In this document: piece after piece, positions 21,974 to 32,910 of the stretch
Position numbering within the stretch: position 1 is the first letter of the stretch
Layout of the letters: the number at the start of each line of letters is the position of its first letter
Source of the DNA: Hymenoscyphus infarciens
Taxonomy: Eukaryota; Ascomycota; Leotiomycetes; Helotiales; Helotiaceae
Length of the DNA: 64,000 nucleotides
Direction: 5' to 3'
Assembly (NCBI GenBank): GCA_001414345.1
Contig: LLCB01000195.1
Location: 49,034 to 113,033, forward strand
Made by a program: the position numbers and the translations under genes
Notes under the pieces: generated by a model
Told to the model about the DNA's origin: nothing
What the model saw: only the letters and a program-made list of their open reading frames with translations
Database searches by the model: none

Positions 21974-22747
21974 TCAAAATCCCCTCTCTTTCCTAGCACC
22001 CCACCCGGCCATTTGCCCCACGTCCCCAATCCATCCTAATATCGTATCAACCAACACCTTAATCATCCCCTGTCTCTTGTTCTTTCCTTCTCCTCCTATC
22101 CCTGGAGCTTCACTTCCCATCGTCGGCAACACGTTGTCCCCGGCGGATAGAGAAACGAAGAGGGAGAATGGAACGAACCAGACGCAGAGTCCAAAGTAAG
22201 ATGCGATTTCGGTAAAGGTGGGCATATCGACGACCTCATATCGTGAGCGGGGGGATGCGAGGTGGGGGTTGGAGAAGTGTGTGAACCAGACGTAGTGGTT
22301 CAATAAAACGAGTACTGTTTTCTTGTTAGTCCCCGAGTCTTTACATCGTCTCTGCGAGAAAGGGAGGGAGGGGAAGAAACATACCACAGGAAGCCACGAA
22401 TAAAGGATCGCTCAATTTCACTATGGGAAATTTTCTCATATTCCCTAGATATACAATATGCGAGACGATGCTCAAAAGGGAGAGCTTGAAGGGGAAGCCA
22501 TCGACGACGCAGAGGAGGGTTTGGATTGCGATGACGAGGTATATTAATCGAGTGAGGAGTTTCTTTGCGATGACTGTGTGTTCTTCTACCAGTTCAGAGA
22601 GGTAGTAAAGTCCAGATGCTATTGTGAGGATGTTTATTAGCTATGCGCTCGGCCAAAGCGAATTCCATGACACTTACCAATAGCGAGGGTTAAGAAGCCA
22701 AAGCCTAGAGCTAGGCCAATATACCCAACAAGGGGTAGAATCCACAT
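21974..22747 (-). CDS. SVP26: SVP26/TEX261 family ER-Golgi membrane protein
   Basis: Three exons, complement(join(21974..22314,22385..22618,22678..22747)), encode 214 aa. The protein opens MWILPLVGYIGLALGFGFLT and continues SGLYYLSELVEEHTVIAKK, VLVLLNHYVWFTHFS and LPTFTEIASYFGLCVWFVPF, then SLSAGDNVLPTMG. All are hallmark segments of Svp26/TEX261, with about four membrane helices and a cytosolic C-terminus. In yeast Svp26 is a COPII adaptor that exports mannosyltransferases and other type II proteins from the ER. Both introns have strong donors (GTAAGT, GTATGT), and phase is kept. It is divergent to BUD23. Confidence 0.92.
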
Positions 22748-23072
22748 GGTATAGAGAGTTTTATTTGGTTATCGCGATCGAAGCATTGTTTTCCCAAGAA
22801 GGTTGAGGCAAGTTTGGAAAAGGGGGTCTCTATTTGCAGACTTGGAGTTGTGTCGAAATTCCCGGTTTGGCGGTTGCGGGCGGGGAGGGTGGCAGAATCC
22901 CCACAAAAAAGTTCGACTTGATTTGCGATTGATGGACACACTTTTGAAGCACAACTAATTTGTCGCAAGCCAACCTCAACATCCAAAGAACCTTCGATAC
23001 CTCCCAAAACCTACGATTAATATTTTGTCGCATAATTGAATCTATCTGCTTCAGCAGAAACAAACCGCAATC
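22748..23072. promoter_or_regulatory. Divergent promoter, SVP26 / BUD23
   Basis: 325 bp between opposing starts, with no gene inside. The plus-strand frame entering BUD23 from upstream runs through this region only by chance. Confidence 0.45.
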
Positions 23073-23973
23073 ATGTCCCGTCCAGAAGATACACTGTACG
23101 AACCTCCCCCTCCACCCCGCACATCGCAACCAAGTACTCATTCCCAACAGTCCCCCAGACCTCCACTACAATGATACCGAAGCACGAAAATACACCACCT
23201 CCTCTCGAATCCAAACAATCCAAGCTTCCATGACCCACCGCGCCCTCGAACTCCTCGACATCTCCTCTCCCTCCATGATCCTCGACATAGGCTGCGGCTC
23301 AGGGCTCTCGGGAGAGATCCTCTCCTCGATCGATCCCGCAGACGGCGGACCCCACATATGGGTTGGAATGGATATTTCTGCCTCGATGTTAGATATCGCA
23401 TTGCAAAGAGACGTAGAAGGAGATTTAATGCTCGCGGATATTGGACAAGGTCTCCCATTTCGAGCGGGAACATTCGATGCTGCGATCTCGATAAGTGCTA
23501 TTCAATGGCTATGTAATGCTGAGAGTAGCGAGGTATCATCAAGTGGAAGATTAACGAGATTTTTCAATGGGCTTTATGCCAGTTTGAAGAGAGGGGGGAG
23601 AGCGGTGTGTCAATTTTATCCGAAGAATGAGCAGCAGAGAACTATGATTAGTGGCGCTGCTATTAAAGCTGGATTCGGAGCTGGAATTTTGGAGGATGAT
23701 CCGGGAACTAAGAATGCCAAATTGTACTTGGTTTTGACTGTTGGTGGTTCAGCAGAGGAGGGTGCTGGTGGAGATATCACGGGAGTTGTGAAGGGACTGG
23801 ATGGTGTGGATGTTCTCGATGCGAGAAGGAAACACAAGGAGAAGGGGAGAAAGGATATCAAGAAGGGTAGTAAAGCCTGGATTTTGAGCAAAAAGGAGCA
23901 GATGGAACGGAAGGGGAAGGTGGTCAAGCACTCGTCAAAATATACGGGAAGAAAGAGAAACATTGCCTTTTAG
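23073..23973 (+). CDS. BUD23: BUD23 18S rRNA (guanine-N7) methyltransferase
   Basis: Two exons, join(23073..23095,23151..23973), encode 281 aa. The short first exon MSRPEDTL joins LPPDLHYNDTEARKYTTSSR, the family's invariant opening. The SAM-binding motif I is ILDIGCGSGLSGE (residues 51-63), followed by WVGMDISASMLDIA and the ISISAIQWLCNA segment. The basic tail AWILSKKEQMERKGKVVK … KYTGRKRNIAF is the WBSCR22/Bud23 C-terminal domain. With Trm112 the enzyme methylates a specific G of 18S rRNA during small-subunit maturation, mostly in the nucleus. The 55-bp intron has an unusual but usable GTACGA donor, and the conserved N-terminus supports it. Confidence 0.95.
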
Positions 23974-25003
23974 GGAAGAGAAAATACTCGATAGATTTGG
24001 GTGGCGTTTTGTTTGGCATGGCATGGCGTTTGGTAGAATTATGAATTACGATATCCACATCACACAATGGGCAGTCTACCCCGGTAGCAACCATGTCACG
24101 AACTGAGTGGGACAGAAAAAAATCAGTCAACAAGACTTGTACCACAGTACGTAGCTCTTTGTAGGTAGAGTAACTTGTTCCCCAGGCGATTGATATATTC
24201 CCTCAACGAACTAGAGAACACAATAGAATACACTTGCTAGAATAATGACCGTCAGTTGAGAATGCAATGACTAATGCGTAAGATTTACACCTACAACACC
24301 AGAACACAACAATCTACATGGAAAGTTACACGGGAAGAGATTCCGGCATCTAGTGACACGCCCGTTATTCAAGAGGGGGCCTTGCAGCCTCGCGTGTCTG
24401 TGCCTGCTAATAATGACCAAAATCGGATCCTAAATGCGCGTGTAGTGAGATATCGGGCCAAATTCATTGTCAGAATGTCCAATAATAAACCATCTCTCCA
24501 ACTTCTGAGTTCGTAGTTTCCAGAAGTTCTTTTGACTCATAAATGTATTCTCTACCCAAGAGATTTGGTTCCTATTTCTTCACTCAAGAAAGAGTGTAAT
24601 CTCTGACTTTGTAGAGTAGCGTACACGTGCAGAACATGGATTGGATTGCACGGCCGAAAGAACTAGAATTTGTGGTCTATTCTGAATTCGGGGTTGTTTT
24701 GATCTTCACTGTCCTTCGAAGAAGGTTAATTAAGTCAACCTCGTCATATAGGCAGGTCAAGGGCGAGGCCAAGTAAGATAGGAGTGCTAGAAAAAGGTAA
24801 GGGTGACTCGCGTGATTTTCTCTATTGGTGAGATTAGTGATGCTGCCTTGAACAGGAAAGTGCGCAGGTGGAAGGAGGTAAGACTGAGAAAATAGGCTGG
24901 AGAACTACATGTAATACACTACCATTGAACTCCAAAAAGTGGAAATGGACGAAAATAGGCACGATTTCAATATCCTAGAGTTTTTTTTTGCTATGTACAG
25001 AAT
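23974..25003. other. Intergenic
   Basis: No gene seen. The 24274-24516 plus-strand frame has no recognisable motif. Confidence 0.45.
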
Positions 25004-25467
25004 TCAGACTCCCGCTCCCAAAGCCCATGCTAATGTGTGCCAGATAGTAAGATAGGCATTCTCGAGTGGCTCACAAGTCTCAACATCAAGAACGCCGATG
25101 TCTTGGTATGAATTTACACCATCTTGCTCTTCTCTAATGTGGTTTCTGAAAACTTCCTCATCAACAGCGGAAAGCCCCCAGAAAGCATCTTGTGCTAGTA
25201 CACAAGTGTCGATTTGAATGGTAGTGTAGTGCAGATTCTCGCGTTTTCCAATGGCGGTTTCGCCTCTGATAGACGAGATATTGCGGCTTTGTGGGCTTCG
25301 GTCTGAGCAGCGCATTTATCGGTTCCACGGCCAACGAGTTCTCGTTTGGCGTTTTCTTGGGTGAGCTTCTCTGGGTGGGTGGAGACCAAACTGGCTGCGA
25401 GAAAGAGAATAGCTGGGTATTGGCGGCCGAGAAGAAGGATGAACAGACGCGGAGGCAAAATGTACAA
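25004..25467 (-). pseudogene. Truncated, frame-broken intradiol dioxygenase-like gene
   Basis: The N-terminal part (from 25467) has a hydrophobic leader and then STHPEKLTQENAKRELVGRG. This is the propeptide style of secreted fungal intradiol dioxygenase-like proteins (HPG…KREV…RR). The frame then changes near 25255-25315, and the second part reads YQDIGVLDVETCEPLENAYL followed by TIWH, matching the IDIQVIDVNTCEPLxxxxxDIWH segment. The protein stops straight after IWH in an unrelated sequence. The catalytic half with its Tyr/His ligands is therefore missing, and the usual GPYxVxGE motif is replaced by AFWGLSAVDEE. Intact relatives cleave catechol-type aromatics outside the cell. Confidence 0.65.
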
Positions 25468-26201
25468 AGAAAGAAGATGGATGGAGTGAGGGTGGGAAGC
25501 TAAGGTGAGTGAGGTGAAGAACTATCATCAAGGAGAGTCAACATCCAATATATATATCGTGAACTGAGCGACGTCCACTCGCCTAGGCCTCAAAATAGAA
25601 TCAGTGTATCGCCAATTCACGGTAAGTTCCGCTGAGAGTAATACTTGATACTGGTTTCCTGGCCAAGTCGAACAAGCATCCTCTGCTGGCGACAACTGGT
25701 GACGAAAATCCGACTAGGATCTTCTTGGGAGTAGAACTCACCTTTCTGCCAACAACCACTCAAAGCAAATCAAATACTCAGCACCGCCACAAGCCTCATC
25801 ACTCCATCCACTTCAGCAGTTAGTAACAACCGCCTAAGCCGATGGAAAGGGGTATCATGATGCCAAGTACAGGGCAGGGTAGTAAAACCCGCACGTGTAT
25901 ATTTTGTATAGAGAAACTATGTGTTGCTCCATCGTCTTAAAGGGAGAGGCGTGGACAGCACCACAAGGACATTGAATGCTTGACTAAAGTCCAACACCAA
26001 TGGGGCTCCACAAGGCCTAGCAATAGAAAGTTATATTGAAAAAAGGACTGTTGGGAAAATTGAAGATCGTACAATTGTTTGCAACGTTCGGCGAGCCAAA
26101 ATCCGCAAATCAAATCAAATCCATCCCTCGATGAAAAGGACTGAAGATAAATATAATCTTTGTAGAGGTATATATAGTCTAAAACCAGCCCCATTTTCAA
26201 A
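25468..26201. other. Intergenic
   Basis: No gene is recognised between the dioxygenase relic and the end of the acyltransferase gene. Confidence 0.45.
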
Positions 26202-28087
26202 TCAAAACATCGCCAATCCACTCGCCCACCAATTCTCACCATGATACCAGCCATAGCCAAGAGTATCCCAGCACCACCATCCATCGCCTTCAAGTCCAAA
26301 TCCCAATCCTCTAAGAGGGCTAATTGGAATAGGTTCCCACAGCCAAACTCCACCTCTAGCAAAATCATCTGCTAACCATGATCCTGTGAACAACAACCAA
26401 AATACAACGAAGAGATAATTGCCTGTCCGCCGAACAACTTTGGGGAAGGTTTTGATGTGTGTATCCAAAATGCCACAGAAAGTGCTCTGAATTAGAATTC
26501 CTAAAGCTTGTAACATGAAGAAGATAGGGGGATGCAAATGGTGCGTCTTCGCTAATTGGGTAATAGAACCAGCATAGTGAATCATACCCGAAATGCCAAA
26601 GGCAAAAAAAAGTTGAATGCTTTTTGACCATATTGACCGCTTCTTTACATACCCATCACTGATAAGAAATTTGGCTGGAGCGGTAAAGGAGACACGGAAA
26701 GTTTGATGCCACCAGCTTCCCCAGAGCCCGTTCAAGCCTTTGTCTAGGATATTCGAGGGGGAACCCCATGTCGTAGGGTAATACCAAGATTCTCCTCGCA
26801 GACCTATAACTTTGGGACCAAGAAGCAGACAAAATACTAGGGGACCGAGCATGAATGCCATCTCCAGAGAAACGATCACAGTCGTTCCTGACAAAAGAGC
26901 ACGAAAACACCATAATCCTAGAGGGGAAAGGTTTTGGAGTAACGGAGGTAGAGCATAAGTAGTTGGCCCAAAAAGGAAATAAGGATCTTTCATCATTATT
27001 GTCTTGAGAAAGTCAAGGAGAAAGTAGCCAACCACAAACCGTGGATATCGGGCGCGGAAAAGCTCTCGACGAGTATCGAAACGTTGAAGACCACTGAAGG
27101 AGATTCCAGTTCGAGCTGATTTCATATCAAAGCCTCCCACGCTCGAGCTGATGTCTTCTGGTGGAGCTGGGATTCCTGGAATTGCCCAGTTCCATCCAGG
27201 CCCACGGAAATTGATCAGAAGATCGGATGTCCAGTAAAATCGATCTCGAAAATTGTCAGGATATGGTTCCCAAAAATATTCTTCGACTTCGGAGATATCT
27301 TCATTGCCCTTTCCCTTTGAATCTGCACCGATTTGTGTTCGTTCTCTAACTTTCGAGCTCTCGGCCGGCCCAGCATGACCATTCGTCTTCAGCGATAAAT
27401 CCTTTGTGCGTCCATTCGTGTGCTTCTCTTCGCTCGCAGATAAGCACTCCCCTTTCACTCGGTTTCCAGGCACAATTCTCCTCTGTACCCTCTTCGCATC
27501 CCATTGTGGCCTCATGAAAATCAGCCAGGTCCAAGCCCAAGCCCATCCCCAAGCAGAGATTACGCCGACAACCATGTTCGTTGCCAAACTCCCACTGCTT
27601 GTTTCCCATAGTGTCTTCCATTGCCACCAAGTTATCAGCCCTAATACCAGGAATCTCGCCTTGTACAGCCAGGGTCGGTGTTGGTGTGGAAAACAGAGGT
27701 AGATGAGCAGATATGCGTAACCAGCGAGGTGGTGCTGCAGTACCATAGGTCGCAGAGTTCCTGCGTCTACGAGCTCGAAGAAGTGCTCGCGGTAGGAGGA
27801 GGCAACATCGCGGTAGAATGGCGGTGGGCCAGTGGAAGTGAGATGAGGGTAGAGGCTGAATTCTGGCATATTGGCGGTGATGCCTTCACGAAGGGAGGAA
27901 TAGCGGGTTTCGAGAAGGGCGGTGGTATTTGAACTCCATGGTAGGACGGTACGAAGCTACACACGGGTGGCGTACGGGGTGGAGTGGTCCTGGTTGTTGT
28001 TAGAGAGTCTACGACGGCTTGATCTTGGAAGGCTTGCGATGCGATCGATGCTGACGTCATGGGCAAGTCGAAATAATCCAAAAACAT
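26202..28087 (-). CDS. Wax-synthase-domain membrane acyltransferase
   Basis: The main exon is 26202..27956 and a probable first exon is 28013..28087, giving 609 aa. The intron (56 bp, GTAGAC donor, CTCTAAC branch, GTGTAG acceptor) is inferred because the frame is open upstream of the Met at 27869 and joins in phase. Without it the protein is 555 aa. There are about eight membrane segments. RGPGWNWAIPGIP, a glycine-tryptophan patch NGLWGSWWHQTFR and GMIHYAG carry the family's putative catalytic His residues (MBOAT_2 / wax synthase-like, as in acetyltransferases of fungal terpenoid and trichothecene pathways). No other biosynthetic genes flank it, so the substrate is unknown. The region about 165-215 is a hydrophilic loop rich in Lys/Ser/Gly. 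Confidence 0.75.
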
Positions 28088-28864
28088 CTTTTTGGATTGT
28101 ATAGAAAGAGAAAAAATGCTTTGTTTCTAGGCTCATCTTCTGGCGTTACACAACAGGCAATGTAAGATCTTACAAGTACGGGAGTAAAAAGGAGGTTGAG
28201 CCCCACCTTTTATGTTGTACTTGCTCCAAGAACCCCCAACCCCCCCCCCTTTTTTTTAACAATGTTTTCATGATCTAGTCCATACATAATGGCGATGGAA
28301 ACTTGCAAGAAACCTTCATGAAGCGATAGTTAGAATTCTGATTTGCAAACTTGTCTTCTTTGAGGGTAAGCCTGTGCCTTTTATTTGATCATACTCGACT
28401 TCATCTTTTATATCCTGTCCGTACTCGATAGCTCGGCTTTACAATTAATCGTAGCGGTTTAAGCACAGGTTCGATTACCATAATCGGCTCAAGTGCAACT
28501 CGCGCTACAGTTCTTATCAAACTTCTCATATAACGAAAGTAAAACCACACTTCCAGCACCCCCATTACAATATCTGCCGATTCGGTTGAATTTTTCTCCG
28601 ACATTGTTTCTAGAACAGCAACTTCAGAATTTTGTTTGGGCATACACGACAAATATAAGAATGTTTTCACAGGGCTATTTTCAGCTTTCTTATAGGAGCG
28701 TTTGTCACTGAAGATGCCGGTTCGCCCCCTCCCCCGCAAAAACTCACTCCCTCCGACTTAAAGCTGCACTGATACATTAAAGGTGGTTTGTCTCCTGACC
28801 AGAAAAGAGGAATTTTTCCAGTCCCCCTTAGTAAACTCTTCAAAAGGAGTCAGACATTAAATAA
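28088..28864. other. Intergenic with a C-then-T homopolymer
   Basis: A run of C followed by T lies near 28239-28257. Nothing else is recognised. Confidence 0.4.
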
Positions 28865-29149
28865 AAAGAAAGCTCCGTGACTAGAGAGTATATCCGGAAT
28901 TTGTTCCCACTTATTCAAAGTGGAAAAGCGAAGCCTGGATTTATTTTTGATACTGAGATAAAAAGCGGAAATGCTGTAGAGGCTTACAAGCAGTTTTCTG
29001 ATAGAAACTTTACCAAAGCTGTGATCCACTTCTGGGGGAGCTTAGAAAGAAACTGGCAAAGCAGCGAAACTTGTGGTAGAGGGGGTTACAGATTGGAATC
29101 GAAGAAAAGAAATATCATGGGAGGAATTTATGCGAATTGGTGTTATTAG
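28865..29149 (+). pseudogene. C-terminal relic of a zinc-type alcohol dehydrogenase
   Basis: After an in-frame stop at 28862-28864 the frame reads YIRNLFPLIQSGKAKPGFIF, then EAYKQFSDRNFTKAVIHF. This is the ending of fungal zinc-dependent alcohol dehydrogenases (GKAKPSFIFDxEFxxxDAxEAYxxF then KAVxxF). The match ends near 29030 and the rest of the frame is unrelated. The NAD(P)- and zinc-binding parts are absent upstream, so this is a fragment of a former gene. Confidence 0.6.
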
Positions 29150-29545
29150 ATAGATATTTGAGACATTGAAACTTTGATATCTTTCTTTTTTCAGTTCACC
29201 CAAATTTAAGCGAGGATTCATATTGGTGCAATCAATTCGTGTCGCAAGCTCACAGAAAATTTTCAGTACTCAAACATCATTTCTTTTCCAAAAGTACTAC
29301 GTAAAGATATTAACAAGAAACCAATGCTAATTTGAACCACGCAACGCAACCCTAGATAGCAATGAACTGCTCACTTGTCTCTCATAACCAAGCAGAACCC
29401 AAAAGCCTAAGCTGCTCTGAACTATAAGATATCTATGGGCACGCTCTATCTAAACCAGTGCTAATAGAATAACGATCCGCACCATCCTAAAGCATCATTA
29501 ATTAGTAAAGGGTATGGTTTAAACTTGTTTTTTAAACTTTCCCCT
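29150..29545. other. Intergenic
   Basis: Nothing recognised. Confidence 0.4.
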
Positions 29546-29832
29546 CTACAAACTAGGAAGACTTAAGCAGTTAACCCTAAACTTCTTACAAAAGTCTTCC
29601 TGATAGCTTTGCTTGACATAAGGAGTTTGCCTAAACTGTCCGTGTTGGTTTACACAGCCAGCTAAATTGTTCCAGCAGCAGTCTTGATCGACACCGCTGC
29701 ACTGTATTAATGTCAAAACCCGATTCAAAATGTAATTGGAAGAGAAATAGGAAGGGAATGACTTACGGCAATAGTGACGTGGGCAAGAGCAAGAGCTGCA
29801 AATGCAGACTTGATGAGTTGAGACAATTGCAT
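29546..29832 (-). CDS. Cysteine-rich small secreted protein (73 aa)
   Basis: Two exons, complement(join(29546..29701,29767..29832)), encode 73 aa. The first exon is exactly a signal peptide, MQLSQLIKSAFAALALAHVT plus IA, ending at a GTAAGT donor. After a 65-bp intron the mature part begins CSGVDQDCCWNNLAGC and contains six cysteines in 51 residues (C-x6-CC-x7-C … C-x6-C), ending LSLPSL. A signal-peptide exon spliced in phase 0 to a Cys-rich exon is typical of fungal apoplastic effectors and antimicrobial peptides. No family is recognised, and either role is only inferred. It sits in an AT-rich, relic-filled area next to a MITE, a common setting for such genes. Confidence 0.7.
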
Positions 29833-31025
29833 TTTGATGGATTTGGCTGTAAGGTGCCTTTAAAGTTTGAGGTAAGCAGTAGTTGAAATGTTGAAATGTT
29901 GAACTGAGGAAGTGAGGCTGATGATGTGTTTTCGAGGTAATGTTCAGCTCTTATTAAATACTCACGGCTTGCTGGCAAACTTGTATTCGCGCACCCTGGC
30001 AATCGTGCGTTTTTTTCTGATCAGCATTCGGGCAACATAGTTCTACGGAATTTAAAAAGTAGAAAGTGCTCCTCTCTCTTGTTATAGCTATACGAGTTGT
30101 TGCAACTGCCTTGACGCACTGTGCATGAGAACAAACCAGGAGAACGAAGACATGGGTATGGACATGAATCTTCCAGAGGACTCATTTCCAACGTGGTAAT
30201 CAATCTGAACACTCCCAGGAGCGTGTTGTGATGCCCCTTTTAAGTTAAAGCAACAACCGAGCCTCAAAGACCCCACACAACGCAAGTACTTTCAGGCATC
30301 AAACCACTCAAATATATTTGCGCAATGCCGCGTAAAAGTCTCCGTATTGACATCGTCTCAAAGTTGAGATCCGACCTCTGATCAGAAAATCTTATTTTGG
30401 TGCGATCCGCGGGTGTTCGTTTCGCCTGGGACGAAGTATAACCTTATTTCTACATCACACTGAGACTCCGAAATTCTCATTGGCTGGAATGACACTTCAA
30501 AATAATTAAGGTACTAGAGTACTTTTAGGCAATTCGAATTTCTGTTAAGCTCACACGTGGGCATGAATGGATTCTTACTATCGGACCTTTGTATTTGGTG
30601 TTTGTTTTATAAGCATGAAATATAATCTTCTAAGTGGACTTTTATTGTTTCGTGTCAAAAAATAATCTTCGATACGGACGTCTACGAATGTAAATTGTCT
30701 GCGCAGGCGTTCAGTAAGGGAGTTTCATACCACTTTCTAAATTCTGCCGAATTAATGAACTCAGTTGCCTTTTAAGAAGAGATTTCCATTCGACATCTCG
30801 CGCCTTATTTATTCTACTAGTACTTGTATTTTGAACCAAAAAGTCTTGCCGAATTGTTCACGAAAAAGTTATACGATAATATTCGAGATAATTAGAGAAC
30901 GGGCCGGAGATGAGATATAAACATAGGTAGTGATAGAAAAAAAGGGATTGTATAGATTAGGGAAGATACGCTTCGTGGGAAATCCTCAACTGTAAGCTAG
31001 GTTTCAGCAAACGTATGATTACCCC
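29833..31025. other. Intergenic
   Basis: No gene recognised. Minus-strand frames at 30021-30285 have no motif. Confidence 0.4.
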
Positions 31026-31995
31026 CAGTGTGGTCGATAGTATTATCGTGATAAAATACTGCAGTATTTTAGATTAATATATTATTATGATATCCTAGTA
31101 GTACATATCCAAATACGCTATAATACTATTGTAATATCGTGATATCATACGGTATATCTTTTAATGACTCGTAAGCGCCAAAACCCACTTTTTCTCAAAA
31201 TAAGGCTATTCACACTTTTTTATAGACTCTTCTATCACTTCAAAACTATATAATAACAACAATAGATATTAATAAAATAATTAGTAGGAGTTATTTATTA
31301 TATACTATATAGCCTAAACCAAGCATATTAGGCGATCTTTTACGCCTATATACGTATTAATCAAATAAAAATTAAGTATATAGGACCTTATTTAAATAAA
31401 TAAAATCGTTTTATAGAAATATATATAAATTTTAGCCAGAGTAGTATAAAATCCAAATTTTTCAAACATCGATTTAGTTAATCTTTATATATAATTAAAA
31501 GGTAAAATTTAATAAATTCAATATACTAATCTATTATATTATAGCTTTTAATCTAACGTTATTATCGTTGAATTAGTACTTAGTATTAATGGAAACATAT
31601 CTAGAAATCCATCTTACACGGGCTACATTTATCACTTTGTATTACTCGGGTTAGTTTAAGAGCTATTCATATAATTCTTTTTTTAAAATACTCTATTTAA
31701 ATAGGTCTATAATTCTAGCTATTTAGTAATATATTTTCTACACTATACGTTATACTATATAGTTTCAAAAGATAAGGCTAAAAAGAAGTAGAGTCAAAAT
31801 CCGAGGTAAAAAGCTTAAATATTTAGGCTTAGCAACACCACGATATTATCATGATATCGATTAAAATACCAACAATATAAAGGATAATATTATTAGATAT
31901 CGTAGCATTTAAATAGTATAAATAGTACGTATTAAAGTAGGTTTCCAACAATATATCGTGGTAGTACAATATTACAAATACTATCGACCACACTG
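31026..31995. mobile_element. 970-bp AT-rich hAT-like MITE, 19-bp perfect terminal inverted repeats
   Basis: The ends are CAGTGTGGTCGATAGTATT (31026-31044) and its exact reverse complement (31977-31995). The flanks carry the 8-bp direct repeat ATTACCCC (31018-31025 and 31996-32003). CAGTG ends plus an 8-bp duplication are the hAT signature. The interior is very AT-rich and has no usable frame. Palindromic ATATCGTGATATC-like words lie inside both ends (near 31135 and 31850), as in subterminal transposase-binding repeats. The element is therefore non-autonomous, and its composition suggests heavy C-to-T decay. Confidence 0.85.
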
Positions 31996-32615
31996 ATTAC
32001 CCCCGAAAATAAGAAGAATAAGCTCGCTTGTATTCTCGAGCATATCAATTAAATAAAACTTCCGTGCATTTCTAAGAGTCGGATACAAGTATGTTTCTTC
32101 AGGGCTGGAGTTACGAACATCTGATGACAGCTTAACTTTGAAACCTCCCTAAATCCTTTGGTTTTTGAAACTGTACCTCGCTTGACTCGCCAGGGGTTTT
32201 GGTGCCCTCACAATCAAGTGATGAACACGAAAGGCATTTGGGAATAATAATACGAGAATACGCTCGGTTACCTTTCCGAGATATGTGTGAAGCTTGTCGT
32301 ACTCTGTGTTTGAATCTCTTGCTCATCCATCACTTTAATCCTACAAACTTCTATCTTACTACATATTTTAGCCTCTAGCTATTTAATCAAATTCCCCTTT
32401 TCTTTATAGCTCTATTAACATATAATTCTCCCCTGCTATGATTGCTCACCTGGCTACTACTCCCGGGTTTGTACATACAAATTTCCATCTTTTGAATTTC
32501 TCGCTAACGCTTCCTTCAGAACACTCGCGCTCGCCTTCCCCTCCCTAGCCGGCGTCTAAACCCGGGATCTCTACAAAAAGCTCTATTGCTCTATTGCGGC
32601 GATATAACCCTAGCT
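31996..32615. other. Intergenic
   Basis: Nothing recognised apart from the right target duplication of the MITE. Confidence 0.4.
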
Positions 32616-32910
32616 AAGAACTTCTAAGTTGGCGAAGAGGCGACAAATTATAACGATGCTACGGCGTCTGCTTGTAATGTGTACAAGGCACGTAATGCAG
32701 GGAGTGTACCCCAGGATACTTGTCTAGATTGCATAGTTGTGGGTAATCTTCTAGTTTAGTTTTGTCAATAGCTACTAATGTCTGTAGGGCGACAATGGTG
32801 GTAAGGGTAGTGGTTTGGCAGTGCAATGCAAGTCGGCAGGCAACCATCTAGGTGGAGATGAATTTACCGATTTTTGCAAGGCTGCTGGAGCTACTCGTGG
32901 ATCTACATAA
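32616..32910 (+). pseudogene. Remnant of a small secreted protein
   Basis: A first segment (about 32623-32733) reads VGEEATNYNDATASACNVYK, then AGSVPQDTCLDC. A second segment (32788-32910) reads GDNGGKGSGLAVQCKSAGNH, then LGGDEFTDFCKA and a stop. Together they resemble fungal small secreted proteins of the CxxC / NGGxGxG-QC-AGNxxGGDxFT type. The gap between them (TAG codons, CTACTAAT branch and CTGTAG acceptor) looks like an intron, but no good donor keeps phase and no signal-peptide exon is visible upstream. I therefore call it a relic; a misread gene is possible. Confidence 0.45.
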
